Assembly: GCA_017418945.1 (NCBI GenBank)
Contig: JAFOMI010000047.1
Location: 1 to 62,245, forward strand
Origin: Bacilli bacterium
GTDB taxonomy: Bacteria; Bacillota_I; Bacilli_A; RF39; UBA660
Direction of reading: 5' to 3'
DNA: 62,245 nucleotides
The translations under genes and the position numbers were made by a program. Each line of letters begins with the position of its first letter. Within the stretch, counting starts at the first letter, position 1. Under the pieces are notes generated by a model. The model was not told the origin of the DNA and did no database searches. It was given only the letters and a program-made list of their open reading frames with translations. Positions 26,298 through 36,055 of this stretch are shown piece by piece.

Positions 26298-26969
26298 TTA
26301 CTTAATTATTAAAGTTCTTCTAATAATTCTTATTAATTTTTTATGATGAAGTTTACTTTTTACTTCATATTTTGGTAATTGTAATAATAAGTTTTCATAC
26401 TTTAATAATTTCTTTGAATAATACTCGTAAAATAAATCATCTTTATTATCTAATAGTCTTGGGCCAAAATATATTTCATCATACGAATATGCTTCTTTCC
26501 CCTTTTTAAACTCGATAATTGTATATATTATATCGTCATCCTTAACAAGTTTTTCTCTTGTTATTTTATAACCTTGTTTAATAACAAATTTTCTTAATTT
26601 AACAACATCTGTATTAGATTGTACAACTATTTTATTAACATTTATCATTTTTTCAGTATTTGATAATATATCTTTAATAGTTCTAAAACCCATGCCAGAA
26701 ATTAATATAGTATCTATTTCATCTGTATTAACTATAGAAAGTCCATCACCAAGTCTTAAAGATATTTTATCTTGAACTTTATATTTTTCTATATTATTTC
26801 TTGCATTTTTTAATGCGCCTTCATGAATATCTGACGCAATTATTTTAATATTATCAAATTCATTGCATAAATAAATATCAAGTAAAGCATGGTCACAACC
26901 AATATCTATTATCTTATCATTATTATCAATGAATTCACTAATAGCTTTTAATCTTTTTGATAATCTCAT
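26298..26969 (-). CDS. trmK: tRNA (adenine-N1)-methyltransferase TrmK
   Basis: SAM-dependent enzyme making m1A22 in tRNA (YqfN in Bacillus). 223 residues, beginning LSKRLKAISEFI, with SAM motif IIDIGCDHALLDIYL (about 18-32), SDIHEGALKNA, and ISGMGFRTIKDIL (normally GMGG; here GMGF). The C-terminal part is a helical domain. It follows rpoD by 1 nt; the dnaG-rpoD-trmK order is the Bacillus arrangement. Confidence 0.92.
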   Translation of the reverse strand: MRLSKRLKAISEFIDNNDKIIDIGCDHALLDIYLCNEFDNIKIIASDIHEGALKNARNNIEKYKVQDKISLRLGDGLSIVNTDEIDTILISGMGFRTIKDILSNTEKMINVNKIVVQSNTDVVKLRKFVIKQGYKITREKLVKDDDIIYTIIEFKKGKEAYSYDEIYFGPRLLDNKDDLFYEYYSKKLLKYENLLLQLPKYEVKSKLHHKKLIRIIRRTLIIK

Positions 26970-26970
26970 A

Positions 26971-28284
26971 TTAGTCCACCAAATAATCCTTTAACTTTTT
27001 ACTTCTTGATGGATGACGTAATTTTCTTAAAGCTTTTGCTTCTATTTGACGTATTCTTTCTCTTGTAACCCCAAATATAGTTCCTACTTCTTCAAGAGTT
27101 CTACAAGTACCATCAACTAAACCAAATCTTAATTTTAATACTTGTTCTTCTCTTTCTGTTAATGTAAGAAGCACTTCTGCAATTTCATCTTTTAATACTT
27201 CATTAATAGCATATTCTTCTGGGCTTAAAGTATTCTTATCTTGAACAAAGTCTCCTAAATGTGAATCTTCTTCTTCACCTATTGGTGTTTCAAGTGAAAG
27301 TGGATCTAAACTTATTTTAATAATTTCACGTACTTTTTCTTCTGGTATCTTTAATTTATCAGATAATTCTTTTTCAGTTGGTTCTCTATTTAATTCTAGA
27401 GTTAATTGTCTTTGTACTCTTTTTAATTTATTAATTGTTTCTACCATATGAACTGGTACTCTTATTGTTTTTGCTTGGTCTGCAATTGCACGAGTAATAG
27501 CTTGTCTAATCCACCATGTTGCATATGTACTAAATTTATAACCCTTTGATGAATCAAATTTATCTACTGCTTTCATTAATCCTATATTACCTTCTTGTAT
27601 TAAATCAAGGAAAGATAAGTTTCTACCTACATATCTTTTTGCAATACTAACAACAAGTCTTAAGTTTGATTCTGCAAGAATTCTTTTTGCTTCTTCATCG
27701 CCTTCTTCAATTCTTTTTGATAATTCTAATTCTTCATCTAAAGATAATAAAGAAATTTGACCTATTTCTTTTAAGTACATTCTAACTGGATCATTTATGC
27801 TTAAATTCTTTGGTAAACTAGCTTCATCAAATTCTAAATCATCTATTTCTTCTTCTCCATCTTCTGGATTTTCTTCAACAACTTCTATATTATTATCTCT
27901 TAAGAAATTATATAAATCATCAAGACTTTCTGCATCCATTTCAAGACCTTTTAACATATTAGCTAATTGTTCAAATGTAATAAAACCTTCTTTTTTACCA
28001 ATTTTTAATAATTCTTGTTTTCTTTCTTCCATTGTTTTAATTGGAGTAGAATCTTTAATTACAGATTTCTTTTCTTTTTTAGGCTCAGAAACTTCATTTA
28101 AATCTGCACTTACTATTTCAATTTCATTTTCTTTTAAAAATGAATATAATTCATCGATTTCATCAGATGTAATACTATCATCTTCAAAAATACTATTTAA
28201 TGCTTCCGCAGTTACATATCCTTTATCTTTACTTAATTTTAATAATTCTTTCTTTTTATTTTCAATACTACTTTTCTTTTCCAT
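26971..28284 (-). CDS. rpoD: Primary sigma factor RpoD/SigA with duplicated region 1.1
   Basis: Housekeeping sigma factor. 437 residues, longer than the about 370 of Bacillus SigA. Regions 1.2-4.2 are complete: [13 protein letters not shown], region 2 [14 protein letters not shown] and [14 protein letters not shown], 2.4 [13 protein letters not shown], and 4.2 [20 protein letters not shown]. The extra length is two tandem region 1.1-like blocks: about 8-58 ([20 protein letters not shown] ... [13 protein letters not shown]) and about 86-138 ([20 protein letters not shown] ... [15 protein letters not shown]). Its ATG overlaps the dnaG stop by 1 nt. Confidence 0.96.
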   Translation of the reverse strand: MEKKSSIENKKKELLKLSKDKGYVTAEALNSIFEDDSITSDEIDELYSFLKENEIEIVSADLNEVSEPKKEKKSVIKDSTPIKTMEERKQELLKIGKKEGFITFEQLANMLKGLEMDAESLDDLYNFLRDNNIEVVEENPEDGEEEIDDLEFDEASLPKNLSINDPVRMYLKEIGQISLLSLDEELELSKRIEEGDEEAKRILAESNLRLVVSIAKRYVGRNLSFLDLIQEGNIGLMKAVDKFDSSKGYKFSTYATWWIRQAITRAIADQAKTIRVPVHMVETINKLKRVQRQLTLELNREPTEKELSDKLKIPEEKVREIIKISLDPLSLETPIGEEEDSHLGDFVQDKNTLSPEEYAINEVLKDEIAEVLLTLTEREEQVLKLRFGLVDGTCRTLEEVGTIFGVTRERIRQIEAKALRKLRHPSRSKKLKDYLVD

Positions 28285-30026
28285 TACTTATTCTCCTTAA
28301 TTCTAATATCAAATATTTTCTTTGCTATTTCTTTTCTAACAACTTCATTTGATTCATTTTTTAATTTATCACTTAATTCTTTTATTTGTTTCTTTTTCTC
28401 ATATTCTTTAATTGTTTCTATATATTCATTTATTTCTTCTATAGAAAAATCATTTTTAATATTTAGTTCATCTATATCTATTATTCTCTTAACTAGTTCA
28501 TTATTATCCTCTAGATATGTCATGAAATCTTGCATATTAAAGCTTTTATACTTTTTATAAAATAAAACTATTTCACTAGCAAGTTTTCTATCTATATCAT
28601 CTGGTAAATAACTAAGATTATCATAATAATATGTGATTATATCATTATTATGTATCATATAATATAGAATATATTTAGATGCTTTTTCATATTTTGTTTC
28701 TCGTATTTTTGCTTTATATTCTTTTTTTACTGGTTCTTCTTTAATTTCTTCTTTTTTTACTATTTTTTCTTTAAGTAAATCTAAATCAACGCCAGTTAAT
28801 TTAGATATTTTTTTTAATTCTAGATTAAATACTATATCATCCTTAATACTTGCTACAGCATCAGCAATTTTAGAAATAAATTTTGATACATCATTTGGAT
28901 TATCAAAATTATAATCATTTTTATATTTAATCATCTTATAATCAAATAAAGATATAGGATGGTTTAAGTGATCCATCATTTTTTCTTTTCCCTTTTTTAA
29001 AATATAATCATCAGGATCTAAATCTTCTTCAAGTCTAACAATTTTTATGTCAAAATCATAATTACTACTTACTTCAATAAATGAATCAGTGGCTTTAGCA
29101 CCTGCTTTATCACCATCAAACATTAGAACTATATTTTTAGTTAATTTATTAATTAAACTGATTTGTTCATTTGTTATAGCAGTTCCCATACTAGCAACTA
29201 CATTATATACTCCAATAGTATAAAGTCTTATAACATCCATAAATCCTTCTACTATTATTAATTTATCTTCCTTTAATACATGCTCTCTTGCATTATGATA
29301 ATTATATAATAAAGAACCTTTTTTAAATATATCAGTTTCCATTGTATTAATGTATTTACTTTGGTCATTTCCTTCATATATTCTTCCAGAAAAACCTATT
29401 GTTTTACCATTAATATCCCAAAGTGGAAACATAATTCTATCTCTATATTTATCATATATATTATTGTTAGAAGCTACTGCAATCCCAGACCTTACTAATA
29501 AATTTTTAGAATAATTTTTATTTAATAATAAAGTAGATAACTTATTATCACCTAAAGATAAACCTATTTCAAAATGCTTAATAATATCATCATTAATACT
29601 TCTACTAGATAAATAATTCTTTGCTATTTTACCTAAGGAAGTATTTAAATTATTTTGATAATACTTATTACTAAGATTATATATTTCATATTGATCTGAA
29701 TACTTATTATCATTGCTTTTAACTGTTGTATCAATATTTATATTAATACCAACTTTATCCGCAACTTTTTTTACAGCCTCATAAAAAGATATCTTTTCAT
29801 ATTTTTGTACAAAATCAAAAACTCTACCGCTCTCACCACAAACAAAACATTTATAAATTTGCTTCTCTTCAGAAACAAACATACTTGGATTATGATCATC
29901 ATGAAAAGGACATTTAGCTGCATAGTTCTTTCCTTTTTTTACTAATTGAACATAATCACCAATTATATCTACAATATTTACTTTTCGTTGGAGTGCTAAT
30001 ATTTCTTCAAAAGAAGGTTTTGACAT
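28284..30026 (-). CDS. dnaG: DNA primase DnaG
   Basis: Synthesises RNA primers at the replication fork. 580 residues: CHC2 zinc-binding domain ([13 protein letters not shown] and CFVC, about 38-65), catalytic TOPRIM core with [12 protein letters not shown] and [12 protein letters not shown], and a variable helicase-binding C-terminal part rich in Lys, Glu and Ile. Length is close to Bacillus (603). It lies upstream of rpoD with a 1-nt stop/start overlap, the macromolecular-synthesis operon. Confidence 0.96.
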   Translation of the reverse strand: MSKPSFEEILALQRKVNIVDIIGDYVQLVKKGKNYAAKCPFHDDHNPSMFVSEEKQIYKCFVCGESGRVFDFVQKYEKISFYEAVKKVADKVGININIDTTVKSNDNKYSDQYEIYNLSNKYYQNNLNTSLGKIAKNYLSSRSINDDIIKHFEIGLSLGDNKLSTLLLNKNYSKNLLVRSGIAVASNNNIYDKYRDRIMFPLWDINGKTIGFSGRIYEGNDQSKYINTMETDIFKKGSLLYNYHNAREHVLKEDKLIIVEGFMDVIRLYTIGVYNVVASMGTAITNEQISLINKLTKNIVLMFDGDKAGAKATDSFIEVSSNYDFDIKIVRLEEDLDPDDYILKKGKEKMMDHLNHPISLFDYKMIKYKNDYNFDNPNDVSKFISKIADAVASIKDDIVFNLELKKISKLTGVDLDLLKEKIVKKEEIKEEPVKKEYKAKIRETKYEKASKYILYYMIHNNDIITYYYDNLSYLPDDIDRKLASEIVLFYKKYKSFNMQDFMTYLEDNNELVKRIIDIDELNIKNDFSIEEINEYIETIKEYEKKKQIKELSDKLKNESNEVVRKEIAKKIFDIRIKENK

Positions 30027-30113
30027 AAAAAATCACTTCCAATAATTATATTCGCTACAAATTAATAAAATTCCCCTATTTTTTGTAAATTTTTGTATAT
30101 TTTATGTAAAAAA

Positions 30114-30139
30114 GTAAAAAAACAAGATTAATCTTGTTT
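30114..30139 (-). terminator. Terminator after the cohesin-domain gene
   Basis: AAACAAGAT / ATCTTGTTT stem with very short loop and T run; overlaps the CDS end. Confidence 0.75.
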
Positions 30140-31390
30140 CTTTTTCTTATTATTTACTTCTTTTATAGTACCAGACAAATCTACTGTATCTGATAATGTT
30201 TCAACCATAACTGGTTCTTCTTTATTCTTTTTCTTTTTGAAAACTTTTTCTATTATATCTTTTTTACAAACAATATATCCTAGAACAATTCCTAAAGTAA
30301 ATGTAAATAACATAGATACAGTAAATATAATCCATTCTCTTGAACTAACTTCGTCTGGACATGTTTGAACTATTTCTTTTTTCTCATCTTCTCTAGTAAC
30401 AATAATTTGATAGTTTTCTACTTTTGTTTTATCTTCACTTGTTATAACAATTTTTATAGTATTTTTTCCTACATATAATTTTTTATAACCTTGAATTTCA
30501 ACTTTTGCTTTTGCATTTACTGGAGTTGCTGTTATATCTAAAGATTTAACTTTATATGGTACAGTTAAATAATATTTCTTTTCATTTTGATCAAATTCAA
30601 TTTTTTGATTTTTAATCTTCAAACCTTTTAATAACGCATTTGCTTTAAGTAATTCTTCTTCTGTTGGAGTTAATTTTAAAGTAACTTTAACTAAATAAGT
30701 TGTTTTACTTTGACCATCTTCTGATGTAACAACTACGTTAACATCATTATCCCCTTTTTGAAGAGATTTTGCATTTTCAGAAATACTTACATTAGCATTC
30801 TTATCTGTAGGAACAGCATTTATTTTAATACTTGTAATATCTTGAATGGTTGCTGAATAATTAGTTTGAGCTGATGAAAATGAAGGAGATAAAGTAGCAT
30901 TAGGTATTTCTAAACTACTTAAAGAAGAATCAGTACCAAATGACATAACTGTAACTTGTGAACTATTACAATTGTTTTTACAATCAATTTCTTCTCCATC
31001 ACCTAATTTGAATTTTCCTTTTAATACAAGAGGAGCTTGTCCTTGATTAGCACCACCTGAAACTTTAAATGAAATGGTAGCAACATCAAAATCACTTGTA
31101 AAGTTTGGGTTTCCTTGTCCTGTTAAATTAATAACATTTCCAGATATAGAATTACCTCCACTTATATATTCTAGTTTAGTAGAATCAAATTCTAGATTTA
31201 AATTATAACTAGATATAGAATTACTAGAATCTATTCCTGTACCTTTAATACTTACATTAAATTGTGTACCTGGTTTTAAATTATCTGCTGACTTAGATAC
31301 AGAAAACTTAATAGCAGCTTTTGCATTTATTGGTAAAGCAATTACCATCAATAAAAATAACGTTATCCCCTTTAAAAATCTTTTTTTCAT
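30128..31390 (-). CDS. Surface protein with cohesin-like and cadherin-like beta-sandwich domains
   Basis: 420 residues: signal peptide (about 1-25, ending NAKA), a cohesin-like domain (about 28-150, with FSVSKSADNLKPGTQFNVSI and YNLNLEFDSTKLEYISGG), two cadherin-like beta-sandwich repeats (about 155-238 and 250-332, each starting with L-x-x-L and ending in YLVKV or YQIIVTRE), one membrane helix (about 350-372) and a Lys-rich cytoplasmic tail. Likely a membrane-anchored extracellular binding protein. No dockerin protein is seen in the window, so a cellulosome link should not be assumed. Own SD and terminator. Confidence 0.82.
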   Translation of the reverse strand: MKKRFLKGITLFLLMVIALPINAKAAIKFSVSKSADNLKPGTQFNVSIKGTGIDSSNSISSYNLNLEFDSTKLEYISGGNSISGNVINLTGQGNPNFTSDFDVATISFKVSGGANQGQAPLVLKGKFKLGDGEEIDCKNNCNSSQVTVMSFGTDSSLSSLEIPNATLSPSFSSAQTNYSATIQDITSIKINAVPTDKNANVSISENAKSLQKGDNDVNVVVTSEDGQSKTTYLVKVTLKLTPTEEELLKANALLKGLKIKNQKIEFDQNEKKYYLTVPYKVKSLDITATPVNAKAKVEIQGYKKLYVGKNTIKIVITSEDKTKVENYQIIVTREDEKKEIVQTCPDEVSSREWIIFTVSMLFTFTLGIVLGYIVCKKDIIEKVFKKKKNKEEPVMVETLSDTVDLSGTIKEVNNKKKKQD

Positions 31391-31459
31391 TTTAATCCCT
31401 TCCTATTCATAGCTTATTCTTTTATATATTATATCATATATTTATTTATTTTAAAATCA

Positions 31460-31972
31460 CTAATTTAAATTATCATAATATTGATATTTTTTGAATTTGT
31501 TTTTTCTTTTAAGTATTTTAATTACAAAGAATTCTAAAACCCTCCAAAATTTAGTATATATAGGTTCTTTATTTGATATTCTATCTACTAATATTACTTT
31601 ACACTTCATTCTTTTTGCACCTAGTATATCAGTCATAAACTGATCACCTATAAATACACATTCTTCTTTATTATATTTATTTAAAATCTTTTTATAATTC
31701 TTTTTAAGTGGTTTCATTGAAGAATAATAAGCTTTTACATCTAAGTCTTTTACTATTTCAAGAACTCTTTCACTCAGAGAATTACTCATTATTATTATAT
31801 TAAAATCTTTTTTAAGGTTTATAATAAATTTCCTATATTCTTCTTTTAATTCTTTTTCTGTATAAGAAATTAATGTATTATCTACATCAAATATAATATT
31901 TTTAATGCCAATTTTTTTAAGTTTCTTATAATCTATTTCAAATATATTTTTAAAATATGCATTAGGCACCAT
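31460..31972 (-). CDS. yqeG: YqeG family HAD phosphatase (IIIA type)
   Basis: 170-residue haloacid-dehalogenase phosphatase. IIFDVDNTL (about 28-36) is motif I with both aspartates, SNS motif II is seen as IIMSNSLSER, and VFIGDQFMTDILGAKR is motif III/IV. Bacillus YqeG is required for growth in some conditions but its substrate is unsettled. The start at MVPNAYFKNIFEIDY is chosen from SD AGGAA and family alignment; it overlaps the end of prsW by 11 nt, so the genes are coupled. Confidence 0.9.
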   Translation of the reverse strand: MVPNAYFKNIFEIDYKKLKKIGIKNIIFDVDNTLISYTEKELKEEYRKFIINLKKDFNIIIMSNSLSERVLEIVKDLDVKAYYSSMKPLKKNYKKILNKYNKEECVFIGDQFMTDILGAKRMKCKVILVDRISNKEPIYTKFWRVLEFFVIKILKRKNKFKKYQYYDNLN

Positions 31973-32801
31973 AAAATTTCCTACTTTCCCTATAGATAAA
32001 TTCATTTCTTCTCATTAAGTATTTATATTTATTTGGATAATATCCATTACTTACAAATATTTTATTAAGACTATATGTTTTATATATAAACATAATACCT
32101 ATAAAATAAATGCTTAATACAAACAATATAACTACTAACATTGATGATGTAGAAGTATTTGATAATGATACAACTGAAAAGAATACATTATATATAGTAT
32201 GAATTAAAGTTGGCATAAATAATGCTTTAATCATATTACTTAGTTTTGCTTTTCTTGTTTTTGCAAATTTCTCAAGTGAAACAAAATATCCCATTACTAT
32301 ACCGCAAGCAACATGTAAAGGAATTGCTGTAAAATTTCTAAGTATTGCAAGTGATGTCATATCACTATAATTACTTTCACTAAATACATACATAAATGTT
32401 TCTATTAATGAAAACGAAAGTGCAATTATTGATGAATAAACAAATCCATCATATATATCATCATATGCTCTATTTCTATATAAAAATATATATAATATAA
32501 GAAGTTTTGCATATTCTTCAACACCCGCTAAAATCATTATTCTATAAACATTATATGAATTAGCATATGTAAACAAATCTCCTGAAAATATATGTGTTTT
32601 AATAATAATTTTATCTATTATTAAAGACAAACAAATAGTAAAAGCACCTGAAAATAAACATATTAAAATCATTAATACTGGTTCTCTACTTCTTCTATCA
32701 GAGTATAAGATTAACATAAGTAATAAAATACTTGGTACTACTGTTAGTATTAATACTGTTACTAATTTTGGAAAATCTAATATTGTTAGTATATCACCCA
32801 T
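31962..32801 (-). CDS. prsW: PrsW family intramembrane metalloprotease
   Basis: 279-residue membrane protein with about eight hydrophobic segments. The family motif EExxK appears as GVEEYAKLL (about 85-93), with further candidate metal ligands in PLHVACGIVMGYF and PTLIHTIYN. In Bacillus PrsW makes the first cut in anti-sigma factor RsiW. The start is the ATG after AGGTGATTAAC rather than a GTG three codons earlier. Overlaps yqeG. It is divergent from sigK, but no anti-sigma gene is adjacent and its target here is unknown. Confidence 0.9.
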   Translation of the reverse strand: MGDILTILDFPKLVTVLILTVVPSILLLMLILYSDRRSREPVLMILICLFSGAFTICLSLIIDKIIIKTHIFSGDLFTYANSYNVYRIMILAGVEEYAKLLILYIFLYRNRAYDDIYDGFVYSSIIALSFSLIETFMYVFSESNYSDMTSLAILRNFTAIPLHVACGIVMGYFVSLEKFAKTRKAKLSNMIKALFMPTLIHTIYNVFFSVVSLSNTSTSSMLVVILFVLSIYFIGIMFIYKTYSLNKIFVSNGYYPNKYKYLMRRNEFIYRESRKFYGA

Positions 32802-32859
32802 GTTAATCACCTACCATTACTATATAAATAAATTATATCATATATGTCTTTTAAAAAAA

Positions 32860-32888
32860 GAATAATTGTAATCTGCTTTACATATTCT
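32860..32888 (+). promoter_or_regulatory. Possible sigma-E-type promoter for sigK
   Basis: GAATAAT, 14 nt, CATATTCT resembles the sigma-E pattern (KMATATT, 13-14 nt, CATACAMT) that reads sigK in Bacillus. No sigma-A-like element is better placed. Weak call. Confidence 0.35.
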
Positions 32889-32907
32889 TTATTAGGAAGT
32901 GATTATA

Positions 32908-33603
32908 ATGATTAGTATAATAACATCCTTAATAAAAAGTATGTTCTTTTTTACAGGAAGTTACTCAAATAATGCATTTAAGGAACCTTTATCAAAAGAA
33001 GAAGAAGAGAAACAAATTGAATTATTATTAAAAAAAGATAAAGATGCTAGAAATAAATTGATTGAACATAATCTTAGATTAGTATCTCATATAGTTAAAA
33101 AATATAATAATAATGAAGATAATGAAGACTTAATAAGTATTGGTATTATTGGTTTAATAAAAGGAATAGATAGTTTTACAAATGAAAAAGGAAGTAAATT
33201 AACAACATATTGTGCTAGATGCATTGAAAATGAAATATTAATGTACTTTAGAAATAATAAAAAGAATAACCTAAATATAAGTTTAGACGATCAAATTGGA
33301 TATGATAAAGATGGTAATGAAATATCATTAATAGATGTATTAAAGACAGCTAATATAGATTATGTAGAAGATATTAATTTAAAGGACAATATAGATTTAT
33401 TATTAAAAAATATAGATATACTTAGTAATAGAGAAAAAATTATTTTATATAAAAGATATGGTTTATTTAATTATGAAGAATTAACTCAAAAGGAAATAGC
33501 AAAAGAATTAAAAATATCAAGAAGTTATGTTTCTAGAATAGAAAAAAGAGCTTTAACTAAATTATTAAGAGAATTTTTAAAGAATAAAAATTTTGAAAAA
33601 TAA
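32908..33603 (+). CDS. sigK: Sporulation sigma factor pro-sigma-K
   Basis: Late mother-cell sigma factor. 231 residues; a hydrophobic pro-sequence (about 1-18, SIITSLIKSMFFFTGS) precedes YSNNAFKEPLS, the same junction as in Bacillus pro-sigma-K (cut between S and Y by SpoIVFB). Then ARNKLIEHNLRLVSHIVKK, DLISIGIIGLIKGIDSF, TYCARCIENEILMYFR (region 2) and the region 4 helix-turn-helix LTQKEIAKELKISRSYVSRI. The frame is continuous, with no skin-type insertion. The ATG is chosen over an upstream GTG that collides with the SD. sigE is the alternative, but the pro-sequence and NNAF motif favour sigK. Confidence 0.92.
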   Translation: MISIITSLIKSMFFFTGSYSNNAFKEPLSKEEEEKQIELLLKKDKDARNKLIEHNLRLVSHIVKKYNNNEDNEDLISIGIIGLIKGIDSFTNEKGSKLTTYCARCIENEILMYFRNNKKNNLNISLDDQIGYDKDGNEISLIDVLKTANIDYVEDINLKDNIDLLLKNIDILSNREKIILYKRYGLFNYEELTQKEIAKELKISRSYVSRIEKRALTKLLREFLKNKNFEK

Positions 33604-33632
33604 AAAAAGACTACATGTCTTTTATTTTATTT
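33604..33632 (+). terminator. Terminator after sigK
   Basis: AAAAGAC / GTCTTTT stem with 5-nt loop followed by ATTTTATTT; it also covers the end of the convergent small gene. Confidence 0.65.
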
Positions 33633-33766
33633 ACAGCCTTTGATATTTCTTTAGCGCCATTATTTACTGCCCTTGTAATAGAAGAACCTTTATATTGAAA
33701 AGCTAGAAACATTAATGAGGCTCCTGCTGCCATACCAAATGTAACTGGGCCAATTATTTTTCTCAT
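33611..33766 (-). CDS. Small membrane protein after recD2 (51 aa)
   Basis: 51 residues: short basic start, a hydrophobic Gly/Ala-rich segment (about 5-24, GPVTFGMAAGASLMFLAF) and an amphipathic Lys-containing tail. SD AGAGGTGA sits 4-5 nt before the ATG and it follows recD2 by about 35 nt. Bacillus also has a tiny membrane protein gene (DUF3918 type) near its recD2 homologue; membership here is only a guess from context. It has no double-glycine leader, so it is not grouped with the bacteriocin-type peptides elsewhere in the window. Confidence 0.65.
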   Translation of the reverse strand: MRKIIGPVTFGMAAGASLMFLAFQYKGSSITRAVNNGAKEISKAVNKIKDM

Positions 33767-33801
33767 ATTTTCACCTCTAATATTAGTATTAGATTATTTA
33801 A

Positions 33802-35985
33802 TTATTTTATACATGAAACTAATTCTTCTTTCAAATAAGTTCTTCTTTCATAACCACTATTATTCATAATAGCATATAAAAATGCATTTTTATCTCCAAT
33901 TATAGTTAAAGATTTCTTTGCTCTTGTAATTCCTGTATATATTATTTTTTTATAAAGCATAATTTTATATGATAATGTAATTGGCATAAATACTACTTTA
34001 AATTCACTACCCTGTGCTTTATGAATACTAATTGCATAACCATGTTTTATAGAAGATAAATCCTTTACTTGATAATGAACTATATTTCCATCAAAATCAA
34101 TTACTAATTCTTTATTATTTATATCTTTTATATAACCAATATCTCCATTAAAAACATTATTATCAGGATCATTTTCTAATTTTAAAACTTTATCATTAAC
34201 TCTATATATTACATCACCATACTTAATACTTGGTTGACCAACATCTCTATTAAATACATCTTGTAATATTTTATTTAAATTATCTATTCCGTTTTCGCCT
34301 TTATACATAGGTGCAAGCACTTCTATATCTTTAGAATCATACCCTCTTTCTATTGCCTTAGATACAAGTTCTTTAATATAAAATTTAATATTTTGATTAT
34401 CAGATTCTATAAAATTAAAATCATCTTTTTTATTTAAATTTAATATATCTAATTCACTATCTCTTATTTCCTTAGCAAGTGAGACTATATAAGAATTTTC
34501 TTTTTGTCTATATAACATAGATAATTTAATAACATTAACCATATCACTATCTATTAAATCTTTAAGTATTTTACCAGGTCCTACACTTTCTAGTTGGTTA
34601 TAATCACCAATCATAACTAATTTAACATCTTTTTTTAACCCTTTTAATAAACTATCTAATAATAAAGTATCAACCATACTAGCTTCATCTAAAATAACAA
34701 AATCAACATTTGATTTATTCTTTTCGTTAACATTAAAAGTATTTGTTTCTTTATTCCATTTTAAAAATCTATGAATTGTAGACGCCGGCATAAGAGCAGC
34801 TTCACCCATTCTCTTTGAAGCTCTACCAGTAGGTGCTAATAAAACCATATGATTTATTAAATCTAAATAAGTATAATTATTAATCTTTTTATATAACTCT
34901 ACTATACCTTTAATAATTGTTGTTTTACCAGTACCAGGTCCTCCTGTAATTATATTAAAATTCTTAATTATAGAATTCTTAATTGCTAATTTTTGTTCTT
35001 CATTATATTCTATATCAAAATACATTTCAATTGCTTCTATATCATTATTAATATTTTTAATTTTAGAATCTTTTTTATTAGTTAAATAATATAATGTATC
35101 ACTAATATTAATTTCAGCATTATAATACTCTGTTAAAAAATATTTATTGCCAATTATTCTAACTCTATTTAATTTTTGAAGTTCATATAAATATAATTCT
35201 AAATCTTCATTAGTTAAACTTATATTTAATATTTTAGATGTATCAGCAATTAAATCTTCTACATATAAAAAAGTATCTCCAAGATTAAAGCATTTATTAT
35301 TAAAAACACTTAATATAGCATATAAAATTCTATCTTTATTATTATCTTCTATTCCAAGATTTAATCTAACCTTTTCAATTTTAGAAAAATTAATTTCTTC
35401 TATGTCATCTATAATTGTATAAATATGATTTTTAATAACATCCATAGTATTAGATTTATAATGATTATAAATTGCCATAGAATCTTTTGTTGTAAAACCA
35501 ATACTATTTAAATATACAATCACATTATAACTTTCATTATACTTAACTAAAGTTTCATGTATTCTTCTTGCTTTATCTTCCTTCATATTAGGAACCATTA
35601 ATAAATTAGCATAATTTTCTTCAATTAACTTTAATGTATCATCTTTAAGTACATCTACAATTGCTTTTGCAGTCTTATCTCCAACTCCTTTAAATAGTCC
35701 ACTTGCTAAAAACTCAACAATTGCATCTTTTCCTTCTGGATTAATTCTTTCATATTCTAAAACATTAAATTGAAGTCCATATTTTTTATTTTCTACTGCA
35801 TTTCCTTTCATTATATAGTTTTCATCTATTGTTAATTCATGAAAATAACCAGTAATAGTTATTGTTTTATTATTATAATCAGATAATAAAGGATCATCAG
35901 TATCTTTAACTCTAAAAAGTCCAATCACATAATTATTATTAGATTCAAAAATTATTCTTTTAAAGACTCCTTTTATATAGTTCAT
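33802..35985 (-). CDS. recD2: RecD2-type ATP-dependent DNA helicase (YrrC)
   Basis: 5'-3' superfamily 1B helicase that acts without RecBC in repair and replication restart. 727 residues: N-terminal OB-like domain, tandem helix-hairpin-helix segments (GLFKGVGDKTAKAIVDVL and LLMVPNMKEDKARRI), Walker A ITGGPGTGKTTIIKG (about 345-359), DEASMVDTLLLDSLL, GDYNQLESVGPGKILKD, and the SH3-containing motor domain ending with GYAISIHKAQGSEFKVV and YTGITRAKKSL. Full length, all motifs present. SD AGGTGA; followed by the 51-aa membrane gene. Confidence 0.95.
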   Translation of the reverse strand: MNYIKGVFKRIIFESNNNYVIGLFRVKDTDDPLLSDYNNKTITITGYFHELTIDENYIMKGNAVENKKYGLQFNVLEYERINPEGKDAIVEFLASGLFKGVGDKTAKAIVDVLKDDTLKLIEENYANLLMVPNMKEDKARRIHETLVKYNESYNVIVYLNSIGFTTKDSMAIYNHYKSNTMDVIKNHIYTIIDDIEEINFSKIEKVRLNLGIEDNNKDRILYAILSVFNNKCFNLGDTFLYVEDLIADTSKILNISLTNEDLELYLYELQKLNRVRIIGNKYFLTEYYNAEINISDTLYYLTNKKDSKIKNINNDIEAIEMYFDIEYNEEQKLAIKNSIIKNFNIITGGPGTGKTTIIKGIVELYKKINNYTYLDLINHMVLLAPTGRASKRMGEAALMPASTIHRFLKWNKETNTFNVNEKNKSNVDFVILDEASMVDTLLLDSLLKGLKKDVKLVMIGDYNQLESVGPGKILKDLIDSDMVNVIKLSMLYRQKENSYIVSLAKEIRDSELDILNLNKKDDFNFIESDNQNIKFYIKELVSKAIERGYDSKDIEVLAPMYKGENGIDNLNKILQDVFNRDVGQPSIKYGDVIYRVNDKVLKLENDPDNNVFNGDIGYIKDINNKELVIDFDGNIVHYQVKDLSSIKHGYAISIHKAQGSEFKVVFMPITLSYKIMLYKKIIYTGITRAKKSLTIIGDKNAFLYAIMNNSGYERRTYLKEELVSCIK

Positions 35986-36018
35986 ATAATCACCTTTTTC
36001 ATTATAACATTTATAAGT

Positions 36019-36055
36019 AAAAAAAAGTAAAGTTATTTAATTAAAACTTTACTTT
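36019..36055 (-). terminator. Terminator after the repeat-bearing membrane protein gene
   Basis: AAAGTAAAGTT / AACTTTACTTT 11-bp stem with T8 run; overlaps the last codons. Confidence 0.85.

Noticed and set aside
32908-33603. sigK as an ordinary stress sigma factor (SigB/SigF type)
   Set aside because: The hydrophobic pro-sequence with the GS-Y junction and the NNAFxxPLS block are specific to the SigK/SigE group.
33611-33766. Third bacteriocin peptide
   Set aside because: The 51-aa product has no double-glycine leader, starts with a hydrophobic segment and lies behind recD2, 4.2 kb from the exporter operon.
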